This document shows, piece after piece, positions 43,418-52,953 of a stretch of DNA of 64,000 nucleotides. Position numbers and translations under genes: made by a program. The notes under the pieces are model-generated. The model ran no database searches and had not been told where the DNA came from. It worked only from the letters and a program-made list of their open reading frames with translations. The stretch covers positions 1,364,001 to 1,428,000 of the forward strand of contig JAHBTP010000001.1 in NCBI GenBank assembly GCA_019638485.1, given 5' to 3'. Each line of letters starts with the position of its first letter. The first letter of the stretch is position 1. This DNA is from Ferruginibacter sp. GTDB taxonomy: Bacteria > Bacteroidota > Bacteroidia > Chitinophagales > Chitinophagaceae.

Positions 43418-45892
43418 TTACATGGGATCAACATCACAAACAATTGTTATGGATGCAAATGGTTTTTCTGCTTTCAAAAATCGGATATCTGCCAAAATCA
43501 AATCCTTTAGCTGGTTTCGATTTAATGTGGATGGAAGTTTTATTAGCAGTTCCATAAGGAATTGATTCCTCACTCGGGCTACTAGTGGAGCTGCCGGCCC
43601 TACAATATCCTTAATATATTTTCCCAACAATTTGAATAGTTCAATAGCTGCCTGCTGAACTATTTCTCGGTCTTTGTGCTTAAGTGTAAGTTTTACTATT
43701 CTTGAAAATGGAGGATAATTAAACTCTTTTCTTTTAGTCAATTCCATCTCGAACAGACCGATATAATCATGTTGCTGTACCAATTTTAAAATGGGGTGGT
43801 TTATATTTAATGCCTGAATGAGCACACGTCCTTGTTGATGTTTTCTCCCTGCTCTTCCGCTCACCTGTTCCATCAATTGAAACCCCCGTTCATTTACTCT
43901 AAAGTCTGTAAAGCTCAATAATCCATCAGCATCTAAAATCCCTACTAAGCTAACATGTTCAAAGTCGAGGCCTTTTACCACCATTTGTGTTCCTACAAGA
44001 ATATCAATTTGGTGTTTTTCAAAGCGATTAATCAATTCATCATGTGCTGTTTTTCCTCTAACGCTATCCACATCCATTCGTTCGATACGATAGTTATCAA
44101 ATTCCTTTTCAAGCGCTTCTTCTACTTTTTCGGTTCCAAAATTTTTCTCTAACCAGTTTTGAGAACCACATGCCGGGCAAGCAGTTAACAGCGGATAGGT
44201 ATTTCCACAATAATGACAATGTAATTTATGGCTATACTTATGCATAGTAAGGGACACATCACATTTTTCACATTGAGGTATAAATCCGCAGGCACCACAA
44301 ATTAAATATGGATTATAGCCCCGTCGGTTCTGAAATAAGATAACCTGCTCCCCTTTTTGTAAACTATTAGTAATAGCCTCATTCAATTGAGGAGTAATCA
44401 TGGTCTTTCCTGTTTTACCTGAAAACTGCGACGATACGATTTCTATTTCCGGCAATTGAATTCCACCATAACGTTCCTTAAGATTAACCAAGCCATATTT
44501 TCCATGCTTTGCATTAAAATAGCTTTCTAAGGATGGTGTGGCACTACCCAAAACCACTTTCGCCTTCATTTTACTGGCATAGTAAATTGCTGTATCTCGT
44601 GCATTGTATCTTGGTGCGGGGTCTTGTTGCTTATATGAAGCATCGTGTTCTTCATCAACTATAACCAATCCAAGATGCTGAAAGGGAAGGAACAATGCAC
44701 TACGAGCGCCTAAGACGATTTTTGATTTTCCGGTTCTTACATTATTCCACAATTCTACACGTTCCTGATCATTAAATTTTGAATGATAGATAGAAATATT
44801 TCCACCAAAATAATGTTGTAAACGCCGAATTAATTGAGCGGTTAATGCAATTTCAGGCAACAAGTATAAGACCTGTTCACCTTTTAAAAAGTGCTCAGCC
44901 ATCAATTTTACATTAAGCAAGGTTTTACCACTACCGGTAACTCCATGCATTAAAACGACATTGTTTTGCTTCAAGGCCATTTGTAAATCTTCCCATGCTT
45001 GTTGTTGAGCATCAGATAATGTAAAATCAAGGTTCAATACTTGCTTTTCAAAATGAAGCCTATCTATGCGGCGTTGTTCTACAACTAAAATTCCTTTTTT
45101 CACTAAGGCTGAAAGTTGCGGTGCAGTACACCCTGATTTCTTCAACAGTTCCGGCTGCTTCACCTCTCCGGTTGTTTTTGACAAATGAATAAAGGACAGA
45201 ATCAATTCCATTTGTCGGGGTGCGCCAGACCAGTCGTTCAATAGGGCTTCTAATGCTTTCTCATTATTATAGGTAGGATTTAATGTTATAAACTTCTCTT
45301 TTTTAGGTTTAATCCGCTCAGCCATTTTTTCCCATGGGATACAAATTTGCTTTTCAATCAGTTTTTTTACTACCGGATAAACATGGTTAATGGCAAGGAT
45401 ACCCTGAACCTCATGCATCGTTAATTGTTTCTTTAATTGCAAAGCCTCCGCTACCAGATATTCTTCGTCACTCAAATGAGTAAAATCTTCTCCTGCTTCT
45501 TCATTAAACATCAAAATGGTTTCACTACTCAACTTGAAATTAACCGGTAATGCAGCCGACATTACTTCACCTTCACTACACATATAATACTGAGCCATCC
45601 ACTCCCACAAATTCAATTGTTGAGGAAAAACCAAAGGTTCTTCATCTAAAATTTGCAATAGCGGCTTTGTTGGAAATTCAGGGCGTTTTTTAGTTACCTT
45701 CTTTATAATCCCAGCGTATCGTTTATTCTTTCCAAAAATTACTTCTGCCCTACATCCAATTTTCACTGCATCCAAAAGGCTTGGTGGAATATGATAAGTA
45801 TAAACCTGAGGTAAGGCTAGTGGGAGTAATACTTCGGCCCAAGCATCAGCAACTGTTATTTCAAAAAATTCCGGTAATGATGCCTTGCTCAT
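43418..45892 (-). CDS. priA: Replication restart helicase PriA
   Basis: About 824 residues. Start at ATG 45892, which gives a four-base ATGA overlap with plsC; an ATG 9 bases upstream is less natural. PriA reloads the replisome at stalled forks. Seen: N-terminal DNA-binding domain (VLLPLALPQVYTYHIP, GCRAEVIFGKNKRYAGII), Walker A GVTGSGKTLLN, DEEH box VDEEHDASYKQ, LGSATPSLESY, and the zinc-binding pairs (CGACGFIPQCEKC, CHYCG, CPACGS). The helicase ends RAGRKHQQGRVLIQ. The length is usual. It is intact and cotranscribed with plsC and murB. Confidence 0.97.
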   Translation of the reverse strand: MSKASLPEFFEITVADAWAEVLLPLALPQVYTYHIPPSLLDAVKIGCRAEVIFGKNKRYAGIIKKVTKKRPEFPTKPLLQILDEEPLVFPQQLNLWEWMAQYYMCSEGEVMSAALPVNFKLSSETILMFNEEAGEDFTHLSDEEYLVAEALQLKKQLTMHEVQGILAINHVYPVVKKLIEKQICIPWEKMAERIKPKKEKFITLNPTYNNEKALEALLNDWSGAPRQMELILSFIHLSKTTGEVKQPELLKKSGCTAPQLSALVKKGILVVEQRRIDRLHFEKQVLNLDFTLSDAQQQAWEDLQMALKQNNVVLMHGVTGSGKTLLNVKLMAEHFLKGEQVLYLLPEIALTAQLIRRLQHYFGGNISIYHSKFNDQERVELWNNVRTGKSKIVLGARSALFLPFQHLGLVIVDEEHDASYKQQDPAPRYNARDTAIYYASKMKAKVVLGSATPSLESYFNAKHGKYGLVNLKERYGGIQLPEIEIVSSQFSGKTGKTMITPQLNEAITNSLQKGEQVILFQNRRGYNPYLICGACGFIPQCEKCDVSLTMHKYSHKLHCHYCGNTYPLLTACPACGSQNWLEKNFGTEKVEEALEKEFDNYRIERMDVDSVRGKTAHDELINRFEKHQIDILVGTQMVVKGLDFEHVSLVGILDADGLLSFTDFRVNERGFQLMEQVSGRAGRKHQQGRVLIQALNINHPILKLVQQHDYIGLFEMELTKRKEFNYPPFSRIVKLTLKHKDREIVQQAAIELFKLLGKYIKDIVGPAAPLVARVRNQFLMELLIKLPSTLNRNQLKDLILADIRFLKAEKPFASITIVCDVDPM

Positions 45893-46650
45893 TGTATCCA
45901 ATTTGCTTTATATCTAATTAATGCATCTTCCATTACATTATAAACCTTTTGCTTCAAATATTCCACTTCATTCATTGTTAGTCCTGTGGTTTGAATTTCT
46001 TTTAAAAAAACAGCTTCTGATTTTCCGGGTGACAGCCACAGGGCATGTTTTCTGTCCATTCGTTCATTTGACCTTGGAAAAATTACAGGTTGAATAGCTG
46101 TTTGAGTTTCTATAGCGATTTTAAATGCTCCATTATAAAAGGATTTTAATGGTCTATTGGAGAGGTTAAAAGTTCCTTCCGGTGCGATAACTACTGAAAT
46201 ATTTTTTGCCAGAAAATATTTCAGTTCCTGCACTGAACGTTTTCGCTGTTCAGCATCTTCACGGTTAACTAAAATTGCCCCTTTACGGTAAATGTAGCCA
46301 AAGATTGGAATGGTTGTCATTTCTGCCTTTCCTAAAACTCGAATATGTTGATGGCGGATAGCTTTAAGCCAGGAGGGAATATCGAAATATGAGATATGAT
46401 TAAATACGAAAACAACGGCGTGTTTATTTTGCAAGGATGTCTCATAGATGTTTTGATGATGAATTCCCCAAAGGAAAAAAGCGGCATCTGCCCAAAAGCG
46501 GCAAATGTCATAAATCATATTTCCCCCTCGAATTTTTCCAAAAAAGGAGGCAATTACCACAAATGGGAAAAGCAGAAACATGAGCAATAAAAAGACAAGA
46601 AATGCGTAAGCACTGAAAATCAGAGAGATAGCACGTTTTAAAAATTGCAT
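45889..46650 (-). CDS. Lysophospholipid acyltransferase (PlsC-like)
   Basis: 253 residues. An N-terminal hydrophobic segment (SAYAFLVFLLLMFLLFPFVV) anchors it. The HX4D acyltransferase motif is FNHISYFDIPSW, and the acceptor-binding motif is IAPEGTFN. It transfers acyl groups to lysophosphatidate or a related lipid in the inner membrane. First gene of the operon; its stop overlaps the priA start as ATGA. Close paralogues acylate other lipids, so only the family is secure. Confidence 0.9.
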   Translation of the reverse strand: MQFLKRAISLIFSAYAFLVFLLLMFLLFPFVVIASFFGKIRGGNMIYDICRFWADAAFFLWGIHHQNIYETSLQNKHAVVFVFNHISYFDIPSWLKAIRHQHIRVLGKAEMTTIPIFGYIYRKGAILVNREDAEQRKRSVQELKYFLAKNISVVIAPEGTFNLSNRPLKSFYNGAFKIAIETQTAIQPVIFPRSNERMDRKHALWLSPGKSEAVFLKEIQTTGLTMNEVEYLKQKVYNVMEDALIRYKANWIQ

Positions 46651-46780
46651 ACCTATACGAATTTACGTAAAAAGGGGTGCGTGAGAATAAAAACGTAGGG
46701 ATTGAACCTAAAAACCCGGTATTTATGTAAAAACTATATTTTTTTTGGCTAAACGACCATGAAATTCAGTAATATTTACT

Positions 46781-46806
46781 TACCTTTGCCGTCCGAAAAA
46801 ATCGGA
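46781..46806 (+). promoter_or_regulatory. rplU promoter -7 element and leader hairpin
   Basis: TACCTTTG (46781-46788) is followed by TCCGA-AAAAA-TCGGA (46792-46806), placing a small hairpin at the mRNA 5' end, 17 bases before the ATG. It matches the rpmB leader in both order and sequence. Confidence 0.6.
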
Positions 46807-46822
46807 TAAAAACAAGGACGTT

Positions 46823-47128
46823 ATGTTAGCAATCGTAAAAATCGCCGGTCAGCAATTTAAAGTAAAAGCAGGCGACAGTTTATATGTTCCGCACATTGCC
46901 GGAAAGCCCGGAGATGTTGTAGAGTTTTCTGAAGTTTTACTTACCTCCAACAACAATCAGGTTAATGCCGGTAATACTGTAAATGCGGTAGTAAAAGCTG
47001 AAATCGTAAACGATTTGGTAAAAGGTGATAAAGTAATTGCCTTTAAAATGAAAAGAAGAAAAGGGTTTCGTAAAAAGCATGGTCACCGTACTCAGTACAC
47101 ACAGATTAAAGTGACTTCTATTGCATAA
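46823..47128 (+). CDS. rplU: 50S ribosomal protein L21
   Basis: 101 residues: MLAIVKIAGQQFKVKAGDSL, then VEFSEVLLTS and the basic C-terminal loop KRRKGFRKKHGHRTQYTQIK. It binds 23S rRNA in the large subunit. rpmA follows after 40 bases in the same transcript, the conserved rplU-rpmA order. Confidence 0.98.
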   Translation: MLAIVKIAGQQFKVKAGDSLYVPHIAGKPGDVVEFSEVLLTSNNNQVNAGNTVNAVVKAEIVNDLVKGDKVIAFKMKRRKGFRKKHGHRTQYTQIKVTSIA

Positions 47129-47168
47129 TGATTTTGAAACTGCGCAATTCAAAATTTAAAATTAGAAC

Positions 47169-47435
47169 ATGGCACATAAAAAAGGTGAAGGCTCGGTAAA
47201 AAACGGCCGCGATTCACAAAGCAAAAGATTAGGAGTAAAAATTTATGGAGGACAAGCTGCATTAGCAGGTAATATTATTTTACGTCAACGTGGAACAGTA
47301 TATCATCCCGGATTAAATGTTGGTCTTGGAAAAGATCATACCATCTTTGCTTTAACTGATGGAGTAGTTGAATTCAAGAAATCGAAGGGAGATAAAACGT
47401 ATGTTTCTGTTAATGAGGTAAAAGAGGCTGAATAA
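47169..47435 (+). CDS. rpmA: 50S ribosomal protein L27
   Basis: 88 residues: [20 protein letters not shown], then [20 protein letters not shown], followed by [20 protein letters not shown]. The N terminus begins directly with AHKKGEGS, so there is no Firmicutes-type cleavable prepeptide. It sits near the peptidyl-transferase centre. Confidence 0.98.
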   Translation: MAHKKGEGSVKNGRDSQSKRLGVKIYGGQAALAGNIILRQRGTVYHPGLNVGLGKDHTIFALTDGVVEFKKSKGDKTYVSVNEVKEAE

Positions 47436-47515
47436 TTTTTTTGATATTTTTTTTGGTAGTATCAAAATAGTAATTATTTTTAAGTATTATTTACTAACCA
47501 ATTAAATTCAAAAAA

Positions 47516-47662
47516 ATGGCTACAAAGAAAAAAGCTGCTAAAAAAGCTGCTCCAAAAAAAGCTGCTAAAAAAGCTGCTCCTAAAAAAGCTGCTAAGAAAG
47601 TTGCTAAAAAAGCGGCTCCTAAGAAAAAAGCTGCTAAGAAAAAAGCTGCCAAGAAAAAATAA
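47516..47662 (+). CDS. Histone H1-like lysine/alanine-rich small protein
   Basis: 48 residues made almost only of Lys, Ala and Pro: MATKKKAAKKAAPKKAAKKA followed by further KKAAPKK and KKAAKK repeats, ending KKAAKKK. This low-complexity tail resembles eukaryotic histone H1 C-termini and the HC1/H1-like proteins known in Bacteroidota and Chlamydiae; it probably binds DNA non-specifically (inference). The coding frame is supported by codon choice (AAA, AAG, GCT alternating in-frame only) and by a strong terminator 35 bases after the stop. It lies 80 bases after rpmA. Confidence 0.85.
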   Translation: MATKKKAAKKAAPKKAAKKAAPKKAAKKVAKKAAPKKKAAKKKAAKKK

Positions 47663-47696
47663 TCAACTGATTGTTTTTAATTTGAATGAAACTTCC

Positions 47697-47721
47697 AGTC
47701 CCGGTTCTCCGGGACTTTTTA
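47697..47721 (+). terminator. Intrinsic terminator after the H1-like gene
   Basis: AGTCCCGG (47697-47704) and CCGGGACT (47709-47716) form a perfect 8-base-pair stem with a four-base loop, followed by five T residues. It closes the rplU-rpmA-H1 region. Confidence 0.92.
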
Positions 47722-47781
47722 TTTCTCTCCCAATCCCTTACTACGCCTGCTTTTCATAACTTATTGATTTAATTTTGGAAT

Positions 47782-49440
47782 ATGAATAACAGCACCTTAT
47801 CTCAGATGTTTTCATTGTTATCGAAGCTAATGGAAATACACGGAGAAAATAGTTTCAAAGCTAAATCATATAGTAATACCGCTTTCGCTATTGATCGAAT
47901 CAATGAACAAATAATCACATTAACACCACAGGCTGTTGCCAACATTAGAGGCATTGGCTCATCATCAGCAAGTAAAATTTTCGAAATTATAAATACAGGG
48001 AAATTAGGAATCCTTGAGGAAATTGTTGCAAAAACACCAAAAGGTGTCTTAGAAATGTTAAAAATTAAAGGCCTGGGACCAAAAAGAATTCATACAATTT
48101 GGAAGGAAATGGAGATAGAATCTTTAGGAGAATTATTATATGCTTGTAAAGAAAACCGACTCAAATTATTCAAAGGCTTTGGTGAAAAAATGCAAGCATC
48201 TATTGAAAGCGCTATTTCTTTTTATTTAAAAAACAAAGGGAAATATTTATATGCCCAGGTATGTGATTTTGCAAAAGATATTTATCAAATTTTAAAATTG
48301 GAATTTGAACCGGCTACTGTAATCAATGCCGGACCATTTGCCTTACAGCGTGAAATAATAGAAAACCTGGCTTATATCATCTCCTCTTCTCCACAAGTTA
48401 TATCAGCTACGCTCACCCAAAAGCATGGATGGAAAATAACAGACAGCAATGAGGGTATTCATTTTGATATCAACGGTACTGTAAAAGTGATTATCTATCC
48501 CTGTGAAAAAGAAGATATAGGTTGGTTTAGTATTTTAAAAAGTGCATCAACATCTTTTGCGGATACTTTTAAAAAACAAATTGTTGATAAAAATCAATTT
48601 AAGAACTTATCAGAAAAGGAAGTCTTTTCATCCATTAACTGGCCCTATATTCCTCCTTTTTTAAGAGAGGCCCCTGAAATAATTACAAAATACACACCAA
48701 AATCACCCATAATTCAAGATCATCAAATCCGGGGTATTATACACAGCCATACCAATTGGAGCGATGGAAGCAATACTATAGAGGAAATGGTAGCCGGGTG
48801 CAAAGAAATGGGAATGGAATATTTAGTTATTTCAGATCATAGCAAATCGGCCTTTTATGCCAATGGACTTAATGAGGAGCGTCTTAAACAGCAGCATCTA
48901 TATATTGACAACCTCAATACCCAACTTTTAGACTTTACTGTTTTTAAAGGGATTGAAAGTGATATTCTCAATGATGGCAATTTAGACTATGATGACGATG
49001 TTCTTTCTACTTTTGACATAGTCATTGCTTCTATACACAGTAACCTGAAGATGACAGAAGAAAAAGCTAACGCCAGATTAATAAAGGCTATTGAAAATCC
49101 TTATACTACTATTTTAGGGCACATGACGGGTAGGCTATTATTGAGTAGAGAAGGCTATCCGATAAATTACAAAAAGATTATTGATGCTTGTATTGCTAAT
49201 GATGTGGTAATTGAATTAAATGCTAATCCACACAGATTGGATATAGACTGGCGGCAAATTGATTATGTATTAAACAAAGGCGGTCTTATTTCTATTAACC
49301 CCGATGCCCACAATATTCAAGGGCTTCAAGATATCCACTTTGGCGTTTTAATGGCTCAAAAGGCAATGGTTAGTTCAAAACAAAATTTTAGCAGCTTTAC
49401 CTTAAACGAAATCAAACTTTATTTGGCTAAGAAAAAATAA
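47782..49440 (+). CDS. PolX-like protein: HhH and PHP domains, degenerate polymerase domain
   Basis: 552 residues in the layout of bacterial family X polymerases. Residues about 1-150 are the 8-kDa/HhH region (NIRGIGSSSASKIFEI, LKIKGLGPKRIHTIWKEM, LFKGFGEKM). The palm region at about 180-290 lacks the nucleotidyltransferase signature: where active PolX has AGSxRRG...DIDLL, here it reads NAGPFALQREIIENLAYII, with no Asp pair. Residues about 315-550 are an apparently complete PHP phosphoesterase: GIIHSHTNWSDGSN, VISDHSKSA, GIESDIL, IASIHSN, LGHMTGRL, LNANPHRLD and ISINPDAHN. So it should be a 3'-5' exonuclease or AP-endonuclease rather than a polymerase (inference). A TAATTTTG element lies only 5 bases upstream. 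Confidence 0.88.
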   Translation: MNNSTLSQMFSLLSKLMEIHGENSFKAKSYSNTAFAIDRINEQIITLTPQAVANIRGIGSSSASKIFEIINTGKLGILEEIVAKTPKGVLEMLKIKGLGPKRIHTIWKEMEIESLGELLYACKENRLKLFKGFGEKMQASIESAISFYLKNKGKYLYAQVCDFAKDIYQILKLEFEPATVINAGPFALQREIIENLAYIISSSPQVISATLTQKHGWKITDSNEGIHFDINGTVKVIIYPCEKEDIGWFSILKSASTSFADTFKKQIVDKNQFKNLSEKEVFSSINWPYIPPFLREAPEIITKYTPKSPIIQDHQIRGIIHSHTNWSDGSNTIEEMVAGCKEMGMEYLVISDHSKSAFYANGLNEERLKQQHLYIDNLNTQLLDFTVFKGIESDILNDGNLDYDDDVLSTFDIVIASIHSNLKMTEEKANARLIKAIENPYTTILGHMTGRLLLSREGYPINYKKIIDACIANDVVIELNANPHRLDIDWRQIDYVLNKGGLISINPDAHNIQGLQDIHFGVLMAQKAMVSSKQNFSSFTLNEIKLYLAKKK

Positions 49441-49613
49441 CGGAAGTGCTGTATTCATCCTAATTGCAGATTCATTTTTTAATTAAAGGAACCTTATGGC
49501 TTCAATTCTATCTTTTAAATTCAACTTTGTTAACGTATTACTATTTGGATGAGAAGTATAATTTTTGGAGATGGTAAGAAATTTTATAGTTTCCCTTAAG
49601 AAAAAACTGTTAC

Positions 49614-50381
49614 TTAGTGCACATTCTTCTTTATTTCATTCCACATAGCATCCATTTCTTCCAGGGTCATTTCATGCAAATGACGATTAGATGCCTTAGC
49701 TGTTTCTTCCATCAGGGTAAATCGTTTCAAAAACTTTTTATTTGTCCGTTCCAATGCATTTTCTGCATCAACAGATAAAAATCTTGATAGGTTAACCAAT
49801 GAAAAGAGCACATCTCCAAACTCCTCCTCTATTTGGTTTGAATTATTTTCAGCCATAGCTAGTTCCAATTCCTTCAGTTCCTCAGTTACTTTATCCCAAA
49901 CCTGGCTTGTATGATCCCATTCAAACCCCACTTGTTTAGCTTTCTCCTGAAGCCTCATTGCCTTTACCATTGCAGGCAGTGAGCGAGGTACACCGCTTAA
50001 AACAGATTTTTTCCCTTCTGCCAACTTAATCTTTTCCCAGTTCTGCTTCACATCTTCCTCATTTTCTACTTTAACCTCACCATAAATATGTGGATGACGA
50101 CGAATTAGCTTTTCGCAAATATTACCTAATACATCTTCTAATGTAAACAGATTCTTTTCGGTTGCAATTTTGGAGTAAAAAACCAAATGAAGCATTAAAT
50201 CACCTAATTCTTCTTTAAGCCCATGAAAATCTCCTTCAGTGATGGCATCAGCCAATTCGTAGGTCTCTTCAATAGTGAGTTGACGCAACGATTCAATAGT
50301 TTGTTTCCTATCCCATGGGCACTTCTCTCTAAGTTCATCCATAATTTTCACAAGTCTGTTAAATTCATTTTCTACACTCAT
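49614..50381 (-). CDS. mazG: Nucleoside triphosphate pyrophosphohydrolase MazG
   Basis: 255 residues with two MazG repeats: the first has CPWDRKQTIESLRQLTIEETYE and EELGDLMLHLVFYSKIA; the second has EEFGDVLFSLVNLSRFL. The EExxE and ExxD sets bind Mg2+. It hydrolyses (d)NTPs, including aberrant ones, to the monophosphate and pyrophosphate in the cytoplasm. It is monocistronic. The length is right for the E. coli-type two-domain enzyme. Confidence 0.96.
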   Translation of the reverse strand: MSVENEFNRLVKIMDELREKCPWDRKQTIESLRQLTIEETYELADAITEGDFHGLKEELGDLMLHLVFYSKIATEKNLFTLEDVLGNICEKLIRRHPHIYGEVKVENEEDVKQNWEKIKLAEGKKSVLSGVPRSLPAMVKAMRLQEKAKQVGFEWDHTSQVWDKVTEELKELELAMAENNSNQIEEEFGDVLFSLVNLSRFLSVDAENALERTNKKFLKRFTLMEETAKASNRHLHEMTLEEMDAMWNEIKKNVH

Positions 50382-50585
50382 AAAATATATTTGCTATTAT
50401 AAAAGATAATAAAAAGTCAATTTCACTGACTTCCTTAAGCCGATATTGTGTATTTTGCTACAAAGTTAGTTATCAAAAAATATAGAACTACGAAGGTAGC
50501 ATCAGAATCACTTTTGATAAAAATACGAAGTTTGGCTTTTATAAATAGCTCACAAAAAGCATTAAATAGCTATTAATTTCAAAGC

Positions 50586-51413
50586 ATGAAAAAATATATT
50601 TTACTCCTACTATCCTTTCCTTTTACAATGGAAGTTTGTGCGCAATACTATTATAAAGATATTGTGAGTAATATCCAGGCAAAGTCCGAACTGAATAATC
50701 TGAAAGACAGAAAGATAAAAGAGGTGAAAATATTTAGTTATGAAGATGACGGGAAACCCAGTAAAGGATTCTTTTGTGAGCGTAAACTGTCGAAGGATTT
50801 CAAATCTTCAACAGTATTTACAAGAACATCCGCACATCCTCCTTCCATAACAACAACCGTATATGATAGTCAGGGAAAACTTGTCTATTCAGGCGATAGT
50901 TCTGAGATTTCTACAACCCATATTAAATATAAATATGATGAAGACGGCAGGCTCCTTACTATTGAATCTACGGTTGAATCTTCTGATGATGATTTTGTGA
51001 GTGAGATAAATGAACAACATATTTATATCTATAGTGATGATTTTTACCCTGATAAGATGATACGGGTAATTAATAAAAGAGACAGTAGTACTATTTTATT
51101 TTCAAAGGACGAAGCAGGAAATATTTCTATTGAGAAAAATACAAAAAGCGGCAATAAATATTTTTACTACTATGATTCAAAAAGTCGTTTAACAGACATT
51201 GTTCATCACAATGAATATACAGAGAAACTCATCCCAGATTATATGTTTGAATATGATGATGAAGGGAATATTTCTCAAATGATTTCTACCGAAGAAGGTG
51301 GTAGTTATTATTTTGTTTGGAAATATTCTTATGAGAATGGCTTACGAAAAAGAGAAGATTGCTATTCTAAACAGCGGTTATTGTTAGGTACAATAAAATA
51401 TGAATATCGTTAA
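50586..51413 (+). CDS. Secreted protein with YD-type repeats
   Basis: 275 residues with a signal peptide (KKYILLLLSFPFTMEVCAQ) and then tyrosine/aspartate-rich strands: YKYDEDGRLLTIEST, FYYYDSKSRLTDIVHH, FEYDDEGNISQMIS, YSYENGLRKRED. These resemble the RHS/YD repeat unit, in a short protein without a toxin end. No lipobox or sorting signal is seen, so it is probably periplasmic. Function unknown; it ends at a strong bidirectional terminator. Confidence 0.75.
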   Translation: MKKYILLLLSFPFTMEVCAQYYYKDIVSNIQAKSELNNLKDRKIKEVKIFSYEDDGKPSKGFFCERKLSKDFKSSTVFTRTSAHPPSITTTVYDSQGKLVYSGDSSEISTTHIKYKYDEDGRLLTIESTVESSDDDFVSEINEQHIYIYSDDFYPDKMIRVINKRDSSTILFSKDEAGNISIEKNTKSGNKYFYYYDSKSRLTDIVHHNEYTEKLIPDYMFEYDDEGNISQMISTEEGGSYYFVWKYSYENGLRKREDCYSKQRLLLGTIKYEYR

Positions 51414-51431
51414 GTACGTATTTTCTATAAG

Positions 51432-51462
51432 AAAAATCCCGGTATCAGCTACCGGGATTTTT
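51432..51462. terminator. Bidirectional terminator (YD protein / OmpA)
   Basis: AAAAATCCCGGTA (51432-51444) pairs perfectly with TACCGGGATTTTT (51450-51462), loop TCAGC. A and T runs allow use from both sides. Confidence 0.93.
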
Positions 51463-51484
51463 AAATGTCTATTCAAACAATAGC

Positions 51485-52816
51485 TTAATAATTCTTCACC
51501 GTCATTTCTGTTCTTCTGTTTTTCGCTCTACCTGCAGCAGTATTGTTATCAGCCACCGGGTTAGATTCTCCATATCCTGTAGCTTTCAGTCGTTCAGCAT
51601 TTACTCCCTTGCTGATTAGATAATCTTTAACTGAAGCTGCCCGATTTTCACTCAAAATCTGGTTCTTATCATCTGCTCCCTGACTATCAGTATAGCCGTC
51701 AATATCAATTTTTAAAGTCTCATCCTCTTTCATAATCTTAGCTACTTCATCCAGTGATTTAAAAGATTTAGGTAACAGTTTAAAGCTACCTGAAGAGAAG
51801 AACACATTTTTAGCTGCAAAATTTATTTTCTCTACTACAGTTTTTGCAATTTCGGGACATCCATTATTTGATGCAGGGCCCGGACGTGTAGGACATTTAT
51901 CCTCTTCATCATTAACGCCATCACTATCAGTATCCGGAATTGGGCAACCTTGATAGCGAGCATAACCTTTCACATCAGGACACTTGTCTTCTTCATCATT
52001 TATACCATCACCATCAGTATCCGGAATTGGGCAGCCGCCATATTTTGCTAATCCTGCCTGATCAGGGCACTTATCCAAATCATCTGCAATACCATCACCA
52101 TCTCTATCAGGACATCCATCTAATGCAGCAATACCTGCTACATCAGGACAGCGATCTAAACTATCCAGCACACCATCATTATCCCTATCCAATACAACAG
52201 GAGGGGGTGGCGGTGGAGGCAAAACTACTTCACGCTTCTTAATTGGAGCAACAATGCCTATAGAATGGAATAAGTGATAATCTGCCCTATTGGTTACAGG
52301 TATTCTATACTGTGATGCTCCTTGCAGAAATAATTCCTTTGCTATTTTAAATTGAATACCCAATCCTACAGGAATAATTGCTGAATAATATCCTCCATAC
52401 TTAGCTGCACCAAAACCTACAGTTGCAAATGGAGTAATACAATGTTTGTCTGTTAATAATTTTAAATTGGCTGTTGCTGCGCCTTCAAGCAACAAGCGAT
52501 CTCTAGGTTGTTCAGGAGCATCCGGAACAGGATATCGAAGAAAAGAACCGGAGAGGTTCACATTCAAATCTACATAATTAGAAAGCCCTTGCATATAACT
52601 AATCCCTATGCCGGCTGACATATCTCTAAAAATGTACAAATCATTATTACGAATAACTTGGAGTAAACTGTTATTTCTCAGCTCTTGTGCACCTTTAAAA
52701 TCTGTAAAGGTAAACTGTACTCCAAGCGAAGGCAGTTTTTTATAATCCTTCCCTTTTTGTGCATAAACCACACTAATAACAAACAATGTCATCAGCGTAA
52801 GTAAAGTTTTCTTCAT
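51485..52816 (-). CDS. OmpA family protein with thrombospondin type 3 repeats
   Basis: 443 residues: signal peptide ([19 protein letters not shown]), an outer-membrane beta-barrel of about 180 residues, a proline linker ([14 protein letters not shown]), four calcium-binding TSP3 repeats ([38 protein letters not shown], and two starting [11 protein letters not shown] or [11 protein letters not shown]), and the OmpA peptidoglycan-binding domain ([20 protein letters not shown] and [14 protein letters not shown]). It tethers the outer membrane to peptidoglycan, with a calcium-stabilised rod. It is typical of abundant Bacteroidota porin-like proteins. Confidence 0.94.
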   Translation of the reverse strand: MKKTLLTLMTLFVISVVYAQKGKDYKKLPSLGVQFTFTDFKGAQELRNNSLLQVIRNNDLYIFRDMSAGIGISYMQGLSNYVDLNVNLSGSFLRYPVPDAPEQPRDRLLLEGAATANLKLLTDKHCITPFATVGFGAAKYGGYYSAIIPVGLGIQFKIAKELFLQGASQYRIPVTNRADYHLFHSIGIVAPIKKREVVLPPPPPPPVVLDRDNDGVLDSLDRCPDVAGIAALDGCPDRDGDGIADDLDKCPDQAGLAKYGGCPIPDTDGDGINDEEDKCPDVKGYARYQGCPIPDTDSDGVNDEEDKCPTRPGPASNNGCPEIAKTVVEKINFAAKNVFFSSGSFKLLPKSFKSLDEVAKIMKEDETLKIDIDGYTDSQGADDKNQILSENRAASVKDYLISKGVNAERLKATGYGESNPVADNNTAAGRAKNRRTEMTVKNY

Positions 52817-52953
52817 AAATGTTAGGTTTAGTAACTAAACAAAAATAACCGCAATGTTTTGATTGTTAAAACAAATATCTATAAAAAGATGCACACAACG
52901 CTTAAAAAGTGTTGATAATTCAATACTAAATAATAAGAAAATACAATTATAAA

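Noticed and set aside
46781..46822. L21 ribosomal leader riboswitch-type autoregulator
   Set aside because: Only a 5-base-pair hairpin fits in the short leader, and the same hairpin precedes rpmB, so it is not L21-specific.
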